Assembly: GCA_016792585.1 (NCBI GenBank)
Contig: JAEULB010000048.1
Span: 1-64,000, forward strand
Direction of reading: 5' to 3'
Origin: Rhodospirillaceae bacterium
GTDB lineage: Bacteria > Pseudomonadota > Alphaproteobacteria > SHVZ01
Length of the DNA stretch: 64,000 bases
Both the position numbers and the translations under genes were made by a program. This document shows, piece after piece, positions 1-9,504 of the stretch. Positions within the stretch are counted from its first letter, which is position 1, and the number at the start of each line of letters is the position of its first letter. The notes beneath the pieces are model-generated. The model worked only from the letters and a program-made list of their open reading frames with translations. It did not search any database and was not told where the DNA came from.

Positions 1-1089
1 GACCTGACCAAGGAGAAGGCGAGGATCAAGTCGGCGGCGCTCGGCGTGCCGCTCTACGAGGCGCTGATGGACGAGTACGAACCGGGCGGCCGCACCGACC
101 GGATCGATGCGATCTTTGACGACTACGCCGCCTTCCTTCCCGGCTTCCTCGAGCAGGTGCTGGCCAGGCAGGCGAGCCGGCCGCCGGCGATCCGCCCCGA
201 GGGTCCATTCGCGATCGAGAAGCAGAAGGCGCTCGGCCAGAAGCTGATGGGGCTCATCGGGTTCGACTTCAATCACGGGCGCCTCGACGTCAGCGCGCAT
301 CCGTTCTGCGGTGGCGTGCCGGACGACGTCCGGATCACCACGCGGTACACCGACGGCGACTTCACCCAGAGCCTGATGGGCGTGCTGCACGAGACCGGGC
401 ACGCGATGTACGAGCGCCAGCTGCCGTCCCGCTGGCGCTGGCAGCCGGTCGGCGAGGCGCGCGGCATGAGCGTGCACGAGAGCCAGTCGCTGCTGATCGA
501 GATGCAGGTCTGCCGGGGGCCGGAGTTCATGGCCTTCGCCGCGCCCCTGATGCGCGAAGCCTTCGGCGGCTCGGGCCCCGCCTGGGAGCCGGAGAACCTG
601 AGGAAGATCTACTCGGGTGTCGCCCGCAGCTTCATCCGCGTCGAAGCCGACGAGGTCACGTATCCAGCTCATGTGATCCTCCGCTACCGTATCGAGAAGC
701 GGCTGATCGCCGGCGATCTCAGGATCGGGGACGTGCCCGGCGCGTGGGCCGAGGAGCTGAAGCGGCTGCTCGGCATCACGCCGCCTGACGACCGCCGCGG
801 CTGCCTCCAGGACATCCATTGGCCGGAGGGGATCTTCGGCTACTTCCCCACATACTCGCTGGGCGCGATGACCGCGGCCCAGCTGTTCGACGCGGCCAAG
901 CGTGCGGATCCGTCGATCCTGCCCGGCATCGCCAAGGGCGACTTCGCGCCGCTGATGGGCTGGCTCAAGGCCAACGTCCATGGCCTGGGATCGAAGCTCT
1001 CGACCGACGAGCTGCTCGCCAAAGCGACCGGCCGTCCGCTCGATCCGGAGGTGTTCAAGGCGCACCTCGCGGCGCGCTACCTCGACTAA
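1..1089 (+). CDS. M32 family metallocarboxypeptidase (carboxypeptidase Taq type), 5' partial
   Basis: The reading frame is open from base 1, so the true start lies outside the window and about 362 C-terminal residues are present. The zinc motif HETGH is encoded at 388-402, followed by the family segment MSVHESQS and the C-terminal block GIFGYFPTYSLGA. These are hallmarks of M32 peptidases, which are cytoplasmic zinc enzymes of about 500 residues that remove C-terminal amino acids from peptides. A GTG at 46 could be read as a start, but in-frame codons upstream continue the same helical pattern and full-length family members are longer. The gene ends 4 bases before the convergent PAS gene. Confidence 0.93.
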   Translation, partial: DLTKEKARIKSAALGVPLYEALMDEYEPGGRTDRIDAIFDDYAAFLPGFLEQVLARQASRPPAIRPEGPFAIEKQKALGQKLMGLIGFDFNHGRLDVSAHPFCGGVPDDVRITTRYTDGDFTQSLMGVLHETGHAMYERQLPSRWRWQPVGEARGMSVHESQSLLIEMQVCRGPEFMAFAAPLMREAFGGSGPAWEPENLRKIYSGVARSFIRVEADEVTYPAHVILRYRIEKRLIAGDLRIGDVPGAWAEELKRLLGITPPDDRRGCLQDIHWPEGIFGYFPTYSLGAMTAAQLFDAAKRADPSILPGIAKGDFAPLMGWLKANVHGLGSKLSTDELLAKATGRPLDPEVFKAHLAARYLD

Positions 1090-1093
1090 TGGC

Positions 1094-1591
1094 TCAGTAC
1101 CGCTGGCCGTCGGAGTAGAAGAACAGATAGACGGCGAGGATCATGTCGACGGCACGGCCGTCCTCGGCGAGCGGCAGGAGAATTCGTTCGATCCCGAGAA
1201 AGGATTTGCCGCGCTTCACGGACTGCGCGCCACGATACCAGCTGGGCACACCGTCAGTGACCACCTGCCGATAGTCCTTCGCGGCTCGGCTGTCGTCGAA
1301 GTCCGGAATCACTTCGTCGAAAAAGCTCCCGACCAGGCCGGTACCGTAGACCTCGGTCAGCTTGCTTCCGCTCATCCGCCCCTTTACCCGGATGTGGGGT
1401 TCGCGCACCACGTCCAGCATGGCGACATTGGGCAGCAGGCGAGGAATCTCGACCGGATCGAAGTGCCGTCGCCCGGGAAGCATCCCTTCGCTTGGACGGA
1501 TGCGTTGCCAGTAGGCGATGGCCTCGGCGATGAGCGGATCGCAGGGCAGGGCGACGATCGCGGCGAGCGCCGTGTCGACCGCGTCCGTCAT
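1094..1591 (-). CDS. PAS domain protein (PAS_5-type), downstream copy
   Basis: A 165-residue soluble protein consisting almost entirely of one PAS_5-type domain, a family largely restricted to Alphaproteobacteria and of unknown function. Its paralogue lies immediately upstream, and the two share blocks such as LPGRxHFDPVE, REPxxR, GSKxxE, DYxxVxTDG and WYRG. The ATG (1591-1589) overlaps the TGA of the upstream copy by one base (TGATG), which points to translational coupling. There is no output domain, signal peptide or membrane segment, so any signalling would need a partner protein. The ligand is unknown. Confidence 0.85.
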   Translation of the reverse strand: MTDAVDTALAAIVALPCDPLIAEAIAYWQRIRPSEGMLPGRRHFDPVEIPRLLPNVAMLDVVREPHIRVKGRMSGSKLTEVYGTGLVGSFFDEVIPDFDDSRAAKDYRQVVTDGVPSWYRGAQSVKRGKSFLGIERILLPLAEDGRAVDMILAVYLFFYSDGQRY

Positions 1592-2106
1592 CAGCGGATC
1601 TGGGCGCCGAAGATCATCAGGCCGACGATCGCGTCGGGGGCGGTCCCGTCCGTCGCCAGCGGCAGGAACAGTCGCTCGACCGGCAGGAAGGCCTTGCCGA
1701 TCGCACTGGTCTGGCGCCCACGGTACCAGACCGGGATGCCATCGGTGGCGACGCGGAAGTAGTCCTGCGCCACCAGGGTCGCCGCGAAGTTCGGCACCAG
1801 CTCGTCGAGATACTGGCCGACTAGGCTGGGGCCGAGCGTCTCCTCGATCTTGGAGCCTGCGAGGCGGACCTCCAGCCTGAGGTCAGGCTCGCGCAGGATG
1901 TCGATCAGCCCGATGAACGGCAGCAGCTTGGGCACCTCGACCGGATCGAAATGCTGTCGGCCGGGGAGGAGCCCGGGGCCGGGGCGTATCCGCCGCCAAT
2001 AGTCGATCATCTCGACGACCAGCAGGTGGCAACGCGCCGCCAGCGCGGTCGCGAAGACCGCCTCTGCCGGGTCGTTGGGGGGCTGGATTACGGACTGGTC
2101 TGACAT
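1591..2106 (-). CDS. PAS domain protein (PAS_5-type), upstream copy
   Basis: A 171-residue PAS_5-type protein and first gene of a two-gene operon with its paralogue. The start is ATG at 2106 (MSDQSV). The frame stays open further upstream, but that extension looks non-coding and would occupy the whole divergent region before thrC. The shared blocks with the second copy (LPGRQHFDPVEVPKLLP, REPDLRLE, GSKIEETLG, TDGIPVWYRGRQ) indicate tandem duplication. The roughly 110 bases between this gene and thrC must hold promoters for both directions. Confidence 0.85.
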   Translation of the reverse strand: MSDQSVIQPPNDPAEAVFATALAARCHLLVVEMIDYWRRIRPGPGLLPGRQHFDPVEVPKLLPFIGLIDILREPDLRLEVRLAGSKIEETLGPSLVGQYLDELVPNFAATLVAQDYFRVATDGIPVWYRGRQTSAIGKAFLPVERLFLPLATDGTAPDAIVGLMIFGAQIR

Positions 2107-2215
2107 CGGCGCCCAGGGATTGTAGAAGGCCCGGGCAAGCTCGGACAGACCTTGCCCGGGCAGGGGAGGGCATGTAGCGTCGCCCGCCCCCTTCGACCGA
2201 CGGAAAGCCTTCAAC

Positions 2216-3610
2216 GTGCGCTATGTCTCGACCCGCGGCCAGGCGCCGGTTCTCGGCTTCGAGGACGTGCTGCTGGCCGGCCTCGCCCGCGACGGCGGCC
2301 TCTATGTCCCGGAGGCCTGGCCCTCCCTGTCGGCGGTCGAGATCCGCTCGCTCTCGGGCAGGCCCTACGCCGAGACGGCCGCCAAGGTGCTGGCCCCTTA
2401 TGCCCCAGGCGCCGTCGCCGAGGCGGATCTCGCCAAGCTCTTCGCCGAGGCCTATCGCGGCTTCGGCCATGTCGCGGTGGCGCCACTGAAGCAGATCGGC
2501 TCCCGCCACTGGCTGCTCGAGCTGTTCCACGGGCCGACGCTCGCCTTCAAGGACTATGCGCTGCAGGCCGTCGGGCGGTTGTTCGACCGGGTCCTGGCGA
2601 CGCGCAACCAGCGGATCACGATCGTCGGCGCGACCTCGGGCGACACCGGGTCGGCGGCGATCGAGGCGCTTCGCGACCGCGCCTCGGTCGACGTCTTCAT
2701 CCTGTTCCCGAAGGGGCGCGTGTCCGAAGTCCAGCGCCGGCAGATGACGACCGTCGCCGCCGACAACGTCCACTGCGTCGCCCTCGACGGTACCTTCGAC
2801 GACTGCCAGGACATGGTGAAGGCCATGTTCAACGACCAGGCCTTCCGCGACCGCCACACGCTCTCGGCGGTCAACTCGATCAACTGGGTCCGGATCGCGG
2901 TCCAGATCGCCTATTACGCCGCGGCAAGCGTCGCGCTTGGCGCGCCGGACCGGCGGATCGCCTTCGCGGTGCCGACCGGCAACTTCGGCAATGTCTTCGC
3001 GGCCTATGCGGCGAAGCGGATGGGCTTTCCGATCGAGCGCCTGGTGCTGGGCTCCAACTCGAACGACATCCTGACGCGGTTCCTGGGCACGGCCGAGATG
3101 ACGATGGCGCCGGTGGTGCCGACGATGTCGCCGAGCATGGACATCCAGGTCTCCAGCAACTTCGAGCGCATGCTGTTCGAGGCCGTCGGCCGCGACGGCA
3201 CGCGCGTGACCGAACTCCTGACCCGCTTCCGCAAGGACAGCCGCTACAAGCTCGACGGCGAGGCGATGGGGCAGATCCGCGCCCTCTTCGACGGCCATCG
3301 CCTCGACGAGGCCGGCACGCTGGAGGTGATCCGCCGCGTCTATCGCGAGACCGGCGAGCTGGTCGACACCCATACCGCGATCGGCATCGCCGCGGCCGAA
3401 CGGAGCCGGCTCGACCCGGGCATGCCCGTCGTCTCGCTGGCGACCGCGCATCCAGCGAAGTTTCCGGACGCGGTCGAGAAGGCGGTCGGATTCCGCCCGA
3501 AGCTGCCCGAGCGGCTTCACGCGATGATGACCGCCAAGGAGCGAGTCCAGGATCTTCCCAATGACGTGAAGGCGGTCCAGGCCTTCATCGCCGGCCGGGT
3601 CCGGGGGTAA
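2216..3610 (+). CDS. thrC: Threonine synthase
   Basis: A 464-residue PLP enzyme converting O-phospho-L-homoserine to L-threonine. The GTG start at 2216 gives MRYVSTRG, the conserved N-terminus of the family, followed by RDGGLYVPE. The PLP lysine is K112 in HGPTLAFKDYALQ. Further motifs are VGATSGDTGSAA (phosphate-binding loop), SINWVRI and VPTGNFGNVFA. The length is normal. It is first in a three-gene run with an M16 peptidase (9-base gap) and a GNAT acetyltransferase, an order I associate with Alphaproteobacteria. asd, which acts earlier in the same pathway, lies about 5 kb away. Confidence 0.97.
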   Translation: MRYVSTRGQAPVLGFEDVLLAGLARDGGLYVPEAWPSLSAVEIRSLSGRPYAETAAKVLAPYAPGAVAEADLAKLFAEAYRGFGHVAVAPLKQIGSRHWLLELFHGPTLAFKDYALQAVGRLFDRVLATRNQRITIVGATSGDTGSAAIEALRDRASVDVFILFPKGRVSEVQRRQMTTVAADNVHCVALDGTFDDCQDMVKAMFNDQAFRDRHTLSAVNSINWVRIAVQIAYYAAASVALGAPDRRIAFAVPTGNFGNVFAAYAAKRMGFPIERLVLGSNSNDILTRFLGTAEMTMAPVVPTMSPSMDIQVSSNFERMLFEAVGRDGTRVTELLTRFRKDSRYKLDGEAMGQIRALFDGHRLDEAGTLEVIRRVYRETGELVDTHTAIGIAAAERSRLDPGMPVVSLATAHPAKFPDAVEKAVGFRPKLPERLHAMMTAKERVQDLPNDVKAVQAFIAGRVRG

Positions 3611-3619
3611 GATCGGCCG

Positions 3620-4882
3620 ATGACCAGCGTCCGCGTCACCACGCTTCCGAACGGCCTTCGGGTCGCGACCGACACGATGAGCCAGGTCGAGTCGGTCTCG
3701 GTCGGCGCATGGATCGGCGTCGGCGCCCGGCACGAGCCGGCGCGGGTCAACGGCGTCGCCCACATGCTCGAGCATATGGCGTTCAAGGGCACCGAGCGGC
3801 GCTCGGCGCTTGCCATCGCCGAGGAGATCGAGGCGGTCGGTGGCTACCTCAACGCCTATACGGGCCGCGAGCAGACCGCCTACTACGGCAAGGTGCTCGC
3901 CGCCGACGTGCCGCTCGCGATCGACATCCTCGCCGACATCCTGCAGCACTCGGTCTTCGATCCGCAGGAGCTGGAGCGCGAGCGCCAGGTGATCCTGCAG
4001 GAGATCGGCCAGGCCGAGGATACGCCCGACGACATCATCTTCGACCACTTCCAGGCGGCCGCCTTCCCGAGCCAGGCGCTCGGTCGCCCGGTGCTGGGCT
4101 CGGCCGAGATCGTCGGATTGCTGAAGCGCGAAGAGATCAAAGACTACATGCGGAGCCACTACGGGCTCGGCACGATGCTGATCTCGGCCGCCGGCAAGAT
4201 CGAGCACGACCATCTGGTCGACCTGGTCGGGCGGCATTTCGACGCGCTCGGGCCTTCCGAGCGGGCGAAGCCGGAACCCGCGGCCTATGCCGGCGGCGAG
4301 CGCCGCGACGAACGCGATCTCGAGCAGGCGCATGTCGTCCTGGGCTTTCCGAGCGTCGGCTATCACCACCCGGACCATCACGCCTTCCAGGTCTTCTCGA
4401 CCCTGTTCGGCGGCGGCTCGGCCTCGCGCCTGTTCCAGCAGGTGCGCGAGAAGCGCGGGCTCGCCTACTCGATCTACTCCTTCGCTTCGGCCTTCCTCGA
4501 CGGCGGCGTCTTCGGCATCTACGCCGGCACCTCGCCCGAGCAGGTGACCGAGCTGATGCCGGTGCTGGCCGACGAGCTGGCGACGGTCGCCGACACGCTG
4601 ACCGAGGTGGAGCTGAAGCGCGCCCGCACCCAGCTCAAGGCCGGCATGCTGATGTCCAGGGAGTCGACCGGCAACCGCGCCGAGACCCTCGCCAACCAGA
4701 TGATGATCTTCGGCCGGCCGGTGCCGATCGCCGAGACCGTCGCCAAGATCGACGCGGTCGATGCGGTAGCGATCCGTCGCGTCGCCGGCCTACTTCGGTC
4801 CGGCAAGCCGACCGTCGCCGCGGTCGGTCCGCTCCAGGCGCTCGAGTCCTATGAGCGCCTGTCGGATCGGTTCGCGGCCTGA
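3620..4882 (+). CDS. M16 family zinc peptidase (mitochondrial processing peptidase-like)
   Basis: A 420-residue insulinase-type (pitrilysin clan) peptidase. The inverted zinc motif HMLEH is at residues 48-52 (HxxEH), with the distal ligand glutamate at about E128 in RQVILQEIGQ. The second half carries the usual GGGSASRLFQQVREKRGLAYS region. Proteins of this type are the bacterial relatives of mitochondrial MPP-beta and cleave peptides or presequences. No signal peptide is visible, so it is predicted cytoplasmic. It sits between thrC and the GNAT gene in the same orientation and is probably co-transcribed. It looks active because all zinc ligands are kept. Confidence 0.93.
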   Translation: MTSVRVTTLPNGLRVATDTMSQVESVSVGAWIGVGARHEPARVNGVAHMLEHMAFKGTERRSALAIAEEIEAVGGYLNAYTGREQTAYYGKVLAADVPLAIDILADILQHSVFDPQELERERQVILQEIGQAEDTPDDIIFDHFQAAAFPSQALGRPVLGSAEIVGLLKREEIKDYMRSHYGLGTMLISAAGKIEHDHLVDLVGRHFDALGPSERAKPEPAAYAGGERRDERDLEQAHVVLGFPSVGYHHPDHHAFQVFSTLFGGGSASRLFQQVREKRGLAYSIYSFASAFLDGGVFGIYAGTSPEQVTELMPVLADELATVADTLTEVELKRARTQLKAGMLMSRESTGNRAETLANQMMIFGRPVPIAETVAKIDAVDAVAIRRVAGLLRSGKPTVAAVGPLQALESYERLSDRFAA

Positions 4883-4892
4883 GGGGCGGGGG

Positions 4893-5483
4893 ATGGCCTT
4901 CTTCCTTCTCGAACGCGACGAGCCGAGGGTCGAGGGGCCGCGCATCTATCTTCGTCCGCCGATCCGGCGCGACTGGCGACTCTGGGCCGAGGTCCGGACA
5001 GTCAGCCGCGAGTTCCTGGTGCCGTGGGAGCCGACCTGGCCGTCGGACGCGCTGACCCGCACCGCCTTCCGCCGTCGCCTCGACCGCCAGTCGGAGGAGT
5101 GGGAGCGCGACACCGCCTACTGCTTCTTCGTCTTCCGCCGTGCCGACGACACGCTGATCGGCGGCATCAACCTGAACAACGTCCGTCGCGGCGTGGCGCA
5201 GATGGCGAGCCTTGGCTACTGGATCGGCAAGCCCTATGCCCGTCGCGGCTACATGACCGAGGCGGTGCGCTGCGCGATCACCTTCGCCTTCGAGCATGTG
5301 GGATTGCATCGGCTGGAGGCGGCCTGTTTGCCGCACAACGCCGCCAGCCGCGCCGTGCTGCTTCGCTCAGGCTTCAAGGAGGAAGGCGTCGCCCGACGCT
5401 ATCTCCGCATCAACGGCGAATGGCAGGACCACCTGCTGTTCGGCTATCTCCGCGAAGACGACCAGCTACGCGTAGAAGCCTAG
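4893..5483 (+). CDS. GNAT family N-acetyltransferase (RimJ/RimL-like)
   Basis: A 196-residue acetyl-CoA-dependent N-acetyltransferase. The start at 4893 (MAFFLLERDE) is preferred because a purine-rich ribosome site (GAGGGGCGGGG) precedes it by a few bases, whereas the earlier frame opening overlaps the M16 gene. Visible family features are LGYWIGKPYARRGYMTEA (acetyl-CoA loop) and the C-terminal HRLEAACLPHNAASRAVLLRSGF block typical of RimJ-like proteins that modify ribosomal proteins or antibiotics. The stop codon is TAG within a CTAG palindrome shared with the convergent dsbD-like gene. Confidence 0.92.
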   Translation: MAFFLLERDEPRVEGPRIYLRPPIRRDWRLWAEVRTVSREFLVPWEPTWPSDALTRTAFRRRLDRQSEEWERDTAYCFFVFRRADDTLIGGINLNNVRRGVAQMASLGYWIGKPYARRGYMTEAVRCAITFAFEHVGLHRLEAACLPHNAASRAVLLRSGFKEEGVARRYLRINGEWQDHLLFGYLREDDQLRVEA

Positions 5484-7525
5484 CGCTTCTTCGCCGCGTC
5501 CAGCGCCTCGATCACCGCTCCCGCCGTCAACAGTTCCGGCAGTACGATGCCGTCCGGCTTGCCGGGTCCATAGACGACGTTGAACGGAATGCCGTAGCGG
5601 CCGTGGCTTGCCAGGTAGTCCGCGATCCCGGGATCGGGGCGGGTCCAGTCCGCCTTGAGCGCCACCACGTCCGGAGCCTTGAGCCGGGCGGCGACCGCGT
5701 CGTCGGCGATCGCGACCCGCTTGTTGACCTGGCAGGTGAGGCACCATTCGGCGGTCACGTCGACCACCACGGTCTTGCCGTCGGCGACCAGGCGCGGGAT
5801 CGCCTGTCGGTCGAAGGGCCGCCAAAGCGTCGCATCGAGGGTCCTCTCGGGGGCGGTGCCGAGCGCCGATGGGGCGAGGAAGGCGAAGACGACGAGGCCG
5901 GCGACCGCGATGCGCGCTCGCGGCAGCAGTACCAGCGCCGCGATGGCGGCTACCATCAGCACACCGACGCCGATCGCCGCCGGCCTTCCGCTGGACGAGG
6001 CCAGAACCCAGAGCAGCCAGAGGGCCGTCGCTCCCAGCGCCAGCGCGAGTACACGCCGCATCGTCGCCATCCAGGCACCCGGTCGCGGCAGTCTGGTAGC
6101 GAGCCCCGGGAAACCGGCGACCGCAAGGTAGGGAAGGGCGAGGCCGAGGCCGAGCGCCAGGAAGATCGCGTAGATCTCCCCGGCTCCGCGCGACAGGGCG
6201 AAGGCGATCGCGGTGCCGAGGAATGGAGCCGAGCAGGGCGTGGCAAGAAGCGTCGCGAGCGCGCCGGTGAGGAAATGTCCGGTGAGGCCCGGCGCATCCG
6301 CGCTGCTCACCATGCCCGCGAGACGTGACGGCAGTGCCACCTCGAAAAGGCCCCAGAGGTTGGCGGCGAACAGCGTCACCACGACGATCATGAAGACGAT
6401 GAACAGAGGTTCCTGGAACTGCATGCCCCAGCCGACCGTGGCACCGGCCGCCTTCAACGCGACCGCACCCGAGGCGAGCAAGGCGAATGACGCGAGGATG
6501 CCGGCGGACGAGGCGAGGAAGGAGCGCCGCGTCGCCGGGCGCTCGGCACCCCCGTGTCCGACCATGCCGAGCAGCTTGATCGACAGCACTGGCAGCACGC
6601 AGGGCATCAGGTTCAGGATGAAGCCGCCGAGCAAAGCGGTCAGGAGCGCGACCAGCAGTCCGCTGTCGCCGACCATTCTCGCGCCCTGCTCGGGCGTGAC
6701 CTTGGTCTCGAGCGCGCGGTCGCCGTCGGTGACGGTGAGCATCAGCGGCGTGCCGGCCAGCCCCGTCTCCGGCATCAAGAAGGCCGGGACGACGAAGCGG
6801 ACGGACCGGCCGCCGTCGCGAGGCTCGATCTGCGGCTTGCCGAATGAGAGTCCCGGCGGACCCTCGATCAGCAGATCGGGACGGACGAACGGCGCGTCCG
6901 ACCGCGCCGTGACCGTCAGGCGTTGCGACTTGCCGCTGCCGGTGGCGACGGCTTCCTCCACTGCGAGTCCCGCCGCGGTTGCCGGCGAGGGGACGCGGAC
7001 GTTGAAGCGGTCGATCAGGTGTGCGGCGTCGCTGGGCCGCGCCGGGCCGGCGGGAAGATCGAGCTTGAGCGCCGTCGTGATCGGAACGCAGATGTCCTTG
7101 CAGACGAGATAGTCGACACTCGCTTCGAGCTTGAGCGCCTCGCCCGGTTTCTCGGGTCGAGCGGTGATCGGCAGCACGACCTCGCGCTCGAAGCCGAACG
7201 TCTCGAGGCCGAAGAGGCTGAAGCGCTCTGGGATCGGCCAGCGGATCTCCGCGTCGGCGAGATTGCTCGACCCGCTCCAGTCGATGCGCGCGGGCAAGCC
7301 CGCGTCGCCGGGAGAGCGCCAATAGGTCTTCCATCCTTTGGGCAAGGTGATGTGCAGACCGAGCGGTATGCGAGCGAGCGAGCCGGTCGCCTCGACTGCG
7401 CTGACCAGCGTCGCGGTGCCCAGGTCTGCCGGAACCGGATTCGACTCGGACGCATGCGGAAGTTGCGGGAAGACCAGCAACCCGAGCACGATCACCAGCA
7501 GTCGAGCGATTTTGCCTGAGGGCAT
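5480..7525 (-). CDS. DsbD/ScsB-type membrane thiol:disulfide interchange protein
   Basis: A 681-residue polytopic membrane protein that would carry reducing power from cytoplasmic thioredoxin to the periplasm. The layout is a signal peptide (residues about 1-25), a periplasmic immunoglobulin-like alpha domain with a cysteine pair in YLVCKDICVP, a membrane core with the redox cysteines in LMPCVLP and ATPCSAPF, and a C-terminal thioredoxin domain with CLTC near residues 595-598. The long ScsB-type N-terminal domain separates it from the short CcdA form. The gene is convergent with the GNAT gene and its last bases are the shared CTAG. A TATATA box lies only 8 bases upstream of the ATG. Confidence 0.92.
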   Translation of the reverse strand: MPSGKIARLLVIVLGLLVFPQLPHASESNPVPADLGTATLVSAVEATGSLARIPLGLHITLPKGWKTYWRSPGDAGLPARIDWSGSSNLADAEIRWPIPERFSLFGLETFGFEREVVLPITARPEKPGEALKLEASVDYLVCKDICVPITTALKLDLPAGPARPSDAAHLIDRFNVRVPSPATAAGLAVEEAVATGSGKSQRLTVTARSDAPFVRPDLLIEGPPGLSFGKPQIEPRDGGRSVRFVVPAFLMPETGLAGTPLMLTVTDGDRALETKVTPEQGARMVGDSGLLVALLTALLGGFILNLMPCVLPVLSIKLLGMVGHGGAERPATRRSFLASSAGILASFALLASGAVALKAAGATVGWGMQFQEPLFIVFMIVVVTLFAANLWGLFEVALPSRLAGMVSSADAPGLTGHFLTGALATLLATPCSAPFLGTAIAFALSRGAGEIYAIFLALGLGLALPYLAVAGFPGLATRLPRPGAWMATMRRVLALALGATALWLLWVLASSSGRPAAIGVGVLMVAAIAALVLLPRARIAVAGLVVFAFLAPSALGTAPERTLDATLWRPFDRQAIPRLVADGKTVVVDVTAEWCLTCQVNKRVAIADDAVAARLKAPDVVALKADWTRPDPGIADYLASHGRYGIPFNVVYGPGKPDGIVLPELLTAGAVIEALDAAKKR

Positions 7526-7602
7526 ATCGTCCTATATAGTCGGTCCGGTCGCAGCGCGAAGCGTCACATTCACGTGGCTACCCTGCGATTGAGGTAAGCA
7601 AA

Positions 7603-8301
7603 ATGGCGCGCAGCAAGGAAGGGAGCGACAAACCGGAACGGCCGAAGCAGCCGGCGAAGAAAGCGCCGTCCGAATCGCGCTCCGCCGCAAAGGTGCTCCC
7701 GACCGACGCCGAGTTCGTTCCCGACATGTCGCCCAAGAGCGGCAAGCAGCAAGGTTACCTCGCCGGGCAGCTTCTCGTCGCCATGCCCAACATGCGGGAC
7801 CCGCGCTTCGAGCGCACGGTCATCTACATGTGCGTTCACAATGCCGAAGGCGCGATGGGCCTGGTCATCAACAAGTCGGTCGGCTCGCTCACCTTCCCGC
7901 AGCTGCTGCGCCAGCTCGGCATCCCCAAGGAAGGCGCCATCGACCGCCGCGTGCATTTCGGCGGGCCGGTCGAGATGGGTCGCGGCTTCGTGCTGCATAC
8001 CGACGAGTACGAGCAGGAAAGCACGGTCAAGGTGAAGCCCGGCTATGCCGTCACCGCGACCATCGACATCCTGAAGGCGATCGCCGAGGGGGGCGGACCG
8101 AAGCAGGCCCTGCTCGCGCTGGGCTATGCCGGCTGGGCGCCGGGCCAGCTCGATGGCGAGATCCAGGCGAACGGCTGGCTGCATGCGCCGGCCGATCTCG
8201 GCATCGTCTTCGACGACGAGCTCGACACCAAATGGACTCGGGCGATCAGCAAGATCGGCATCGATCTCGCGCTTCTGTCCGGCGAGGCCGGCCACGCCTG
8301 A
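7603..8301 (+). CDS. YqgE/AlgH family protein (DUF179)
   Basis: A 232-residue protein. Residues 1-47 are a lysine-rich, low-complexity extension. The conserved domain then begins with GYLAGQLLVAMPNM and FERTVIYMCVHN, and includes GAMGLVINK, FGGPVEMGRGFVLH and the C-terminal GYAGWAPGQLDGEI block. The family is widespread in Proteobacteria and its biochemical role is unsettled; AlgH was named for effects on alginate regulation. The basic N-terminal tail is longer than in most relatives. The gene is divergent from the dsbD-like gene over a 77-base gap. Confidence 0.93.
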   Translation: MARSKEGSDKPERPKQPAKKAPSESRSAAKVLPTDAEFVPDMSPKSGKQQGYLAGQLLVAMPNMRDPRFERTVIYMCVHNAEGAMGLVINKSVGSLTFPQLLRQLGIPKEGAIDRRVHFGGPVEMGRGFVLHTDEYEQESTVKVKPGYAVTATIDILKAIAEGGGPKQALLALGYAGWAPGQLDGEIQANGWLHAPADLGIVFDDELDTKWTRAISKIGIDLALLSGEAGHA

Positions 8302-8325
8302 GCGTGACCGGCCGGCCGTAACAAA

Positions 8326-9336
8326 TCAGACCAGCTTCTCGGCGATCTGGACGGCGTTCAGCGCGGCCCCTTTGAGGAGCTGGTCGCCGGCCACGAACAT
8401 GGTGATCGAGTGGCCGAAGGGATCGCTGATGTCCTGGCGGATGCGGCCGACCAGGATGTCGCCCTGGCCGGAAGCGTCCTTCGGCATCGGGAAGTAGTTC
8501 TTCACCGGATCGTCGACGATCTTCACGCCCGGGGCGTCGCCGAGGATCTCGTGGACGTCCTTCGGGGTGATCGGCCGCTCGCACTCGATGGTCAGCGCCT
8601 CGCAATGCGCCCGGAGCACCGGCACGCGCACGCAGGTGGCCGAGATGCGGATGTCGTTGTCGCCGAAGATCTTCCGCGTCTCCTTCACCATCTTCATCTC
8701 CTCCTCGTTGTACCCGTTGGCCGGGTCGATCTTGGAGTTATGGCTGAAGAGGTTGAAGGCGTACGGATGCGGCAGGACCGTGTTCTTGTAGGTCTCGCCC
8801 TTGATGTAGGCCTCGGTCGAGGCGCGGAGCTCTTCCATCGCCGCCGCACCAGCGCCCGACGCCGCCTGGTAGGTCGACGCGATCAGGCGCTTGATCCGGT
8901 TCTTCTTGTGGATCGGCCAGAGCGGCGTGATGGCGATGATGGTCGAACAGTTCGGGTTGGCGATGATGCCCTTGTGCTTGGCGATCGCGTCCGGGTTGAT
9001 CTCCGGAATCACCAGCGGCACGTTCGGGTCCATCCGGAAGGCCGAGGAATTGTCGACCGCGATCGCGCCGGCCTTGGCGGCGACCGGGCAGAGCTCGCGG
9101 CTGATCGAGCCGCCGGCCGAGAACAGGGCGATGTCGATGCCCTTGAAGCTCTCCGGGGTCAGCTCCTGGATGACGATGTCGGTGCCCTTGAACTTCATCT
9201 TTTTGCCTTTGGACCGGGCCGAGGCAAGCAGACGGAGTTCAGACATGGGGAAGTTGCGCTCCTCCAGGCACTGGAGGAACTCGACCCCCACGGCGCCGGT
9301 GGCTCCAACCACCGCGACATTGGGCGACGACGACAT
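8326..9336 (-). CDS. asd: Aspartate-semialdehyde dehydrogenase
   Basis: A 336-residue NADP-dependent enzyme that reduces beta-aspartyl phosphate to aspartate semialdehyde, the branch point to lysine/diaminopimelate, threonine and methionine. The N-terminal GATGAVG loop (residues 11-17) binds the cofactor, and the nucleophile is C130 in NPNCST. STYQAASGAG and VRVPVLRAHCEAL are further family blocks. The length is normal. A good ribosome site (AAAGGAT) precedes ATG 9336. It is monocistronic here and convergent with yqgE across 24 bases. Confidence 0.97.
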   Translation of the reverse strand: MSSSPNVAVVGATGAVGVEFLQCLEERNFPMSELRLLASARSKGKKMKFKGTDIVIQELTPESFKGIDIALFSAGGSISRELCPVAAKAGAIAVDNSSAFRMDPNVPLVIPEINPDAIAKHKGIIANPNCSTIIAITPLWPIHKKNRIKRLIASTYQAASGAGAAAMEELRASTEAYIKGETYKNTVLPHPYAFNLFSHNSKIDPANGYNEEEMKMVKETRKIFGDNDIRISATCVRVPVLRAHCEALTIECERPITPKDVHEILGDAPGVKIVDDPVKNYFPMPKDASGQGDILVGRIRQDISDPFGHSITMFVAGDQLLKGAALNAVQIAEKLV

Positions 9337-9504
9337 CGGAAATCCTTTCTCTAGACGGGGTTAGCCGCCGGAAAGCCAGCGACGGGACGGACATTTGCGG
9401 CGGCGCAGCATCGGCTGTCAACGCTGGAAATGCCGCAGTTGAGCCGGAAATCGCCGATCCCGCGGCCTTTTCGCCCGGGTGGTGCTAGAAAGCCCCGCCC
9501 AAGG

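Noticed and set aside
1883-4381. An 832-residue minus-strand open frame across thrC and the M16 peptidase
   Set aside because: It is the mirror of two well-supported genes and shows repetitive Asp/Arg/His/Val composition without domains.
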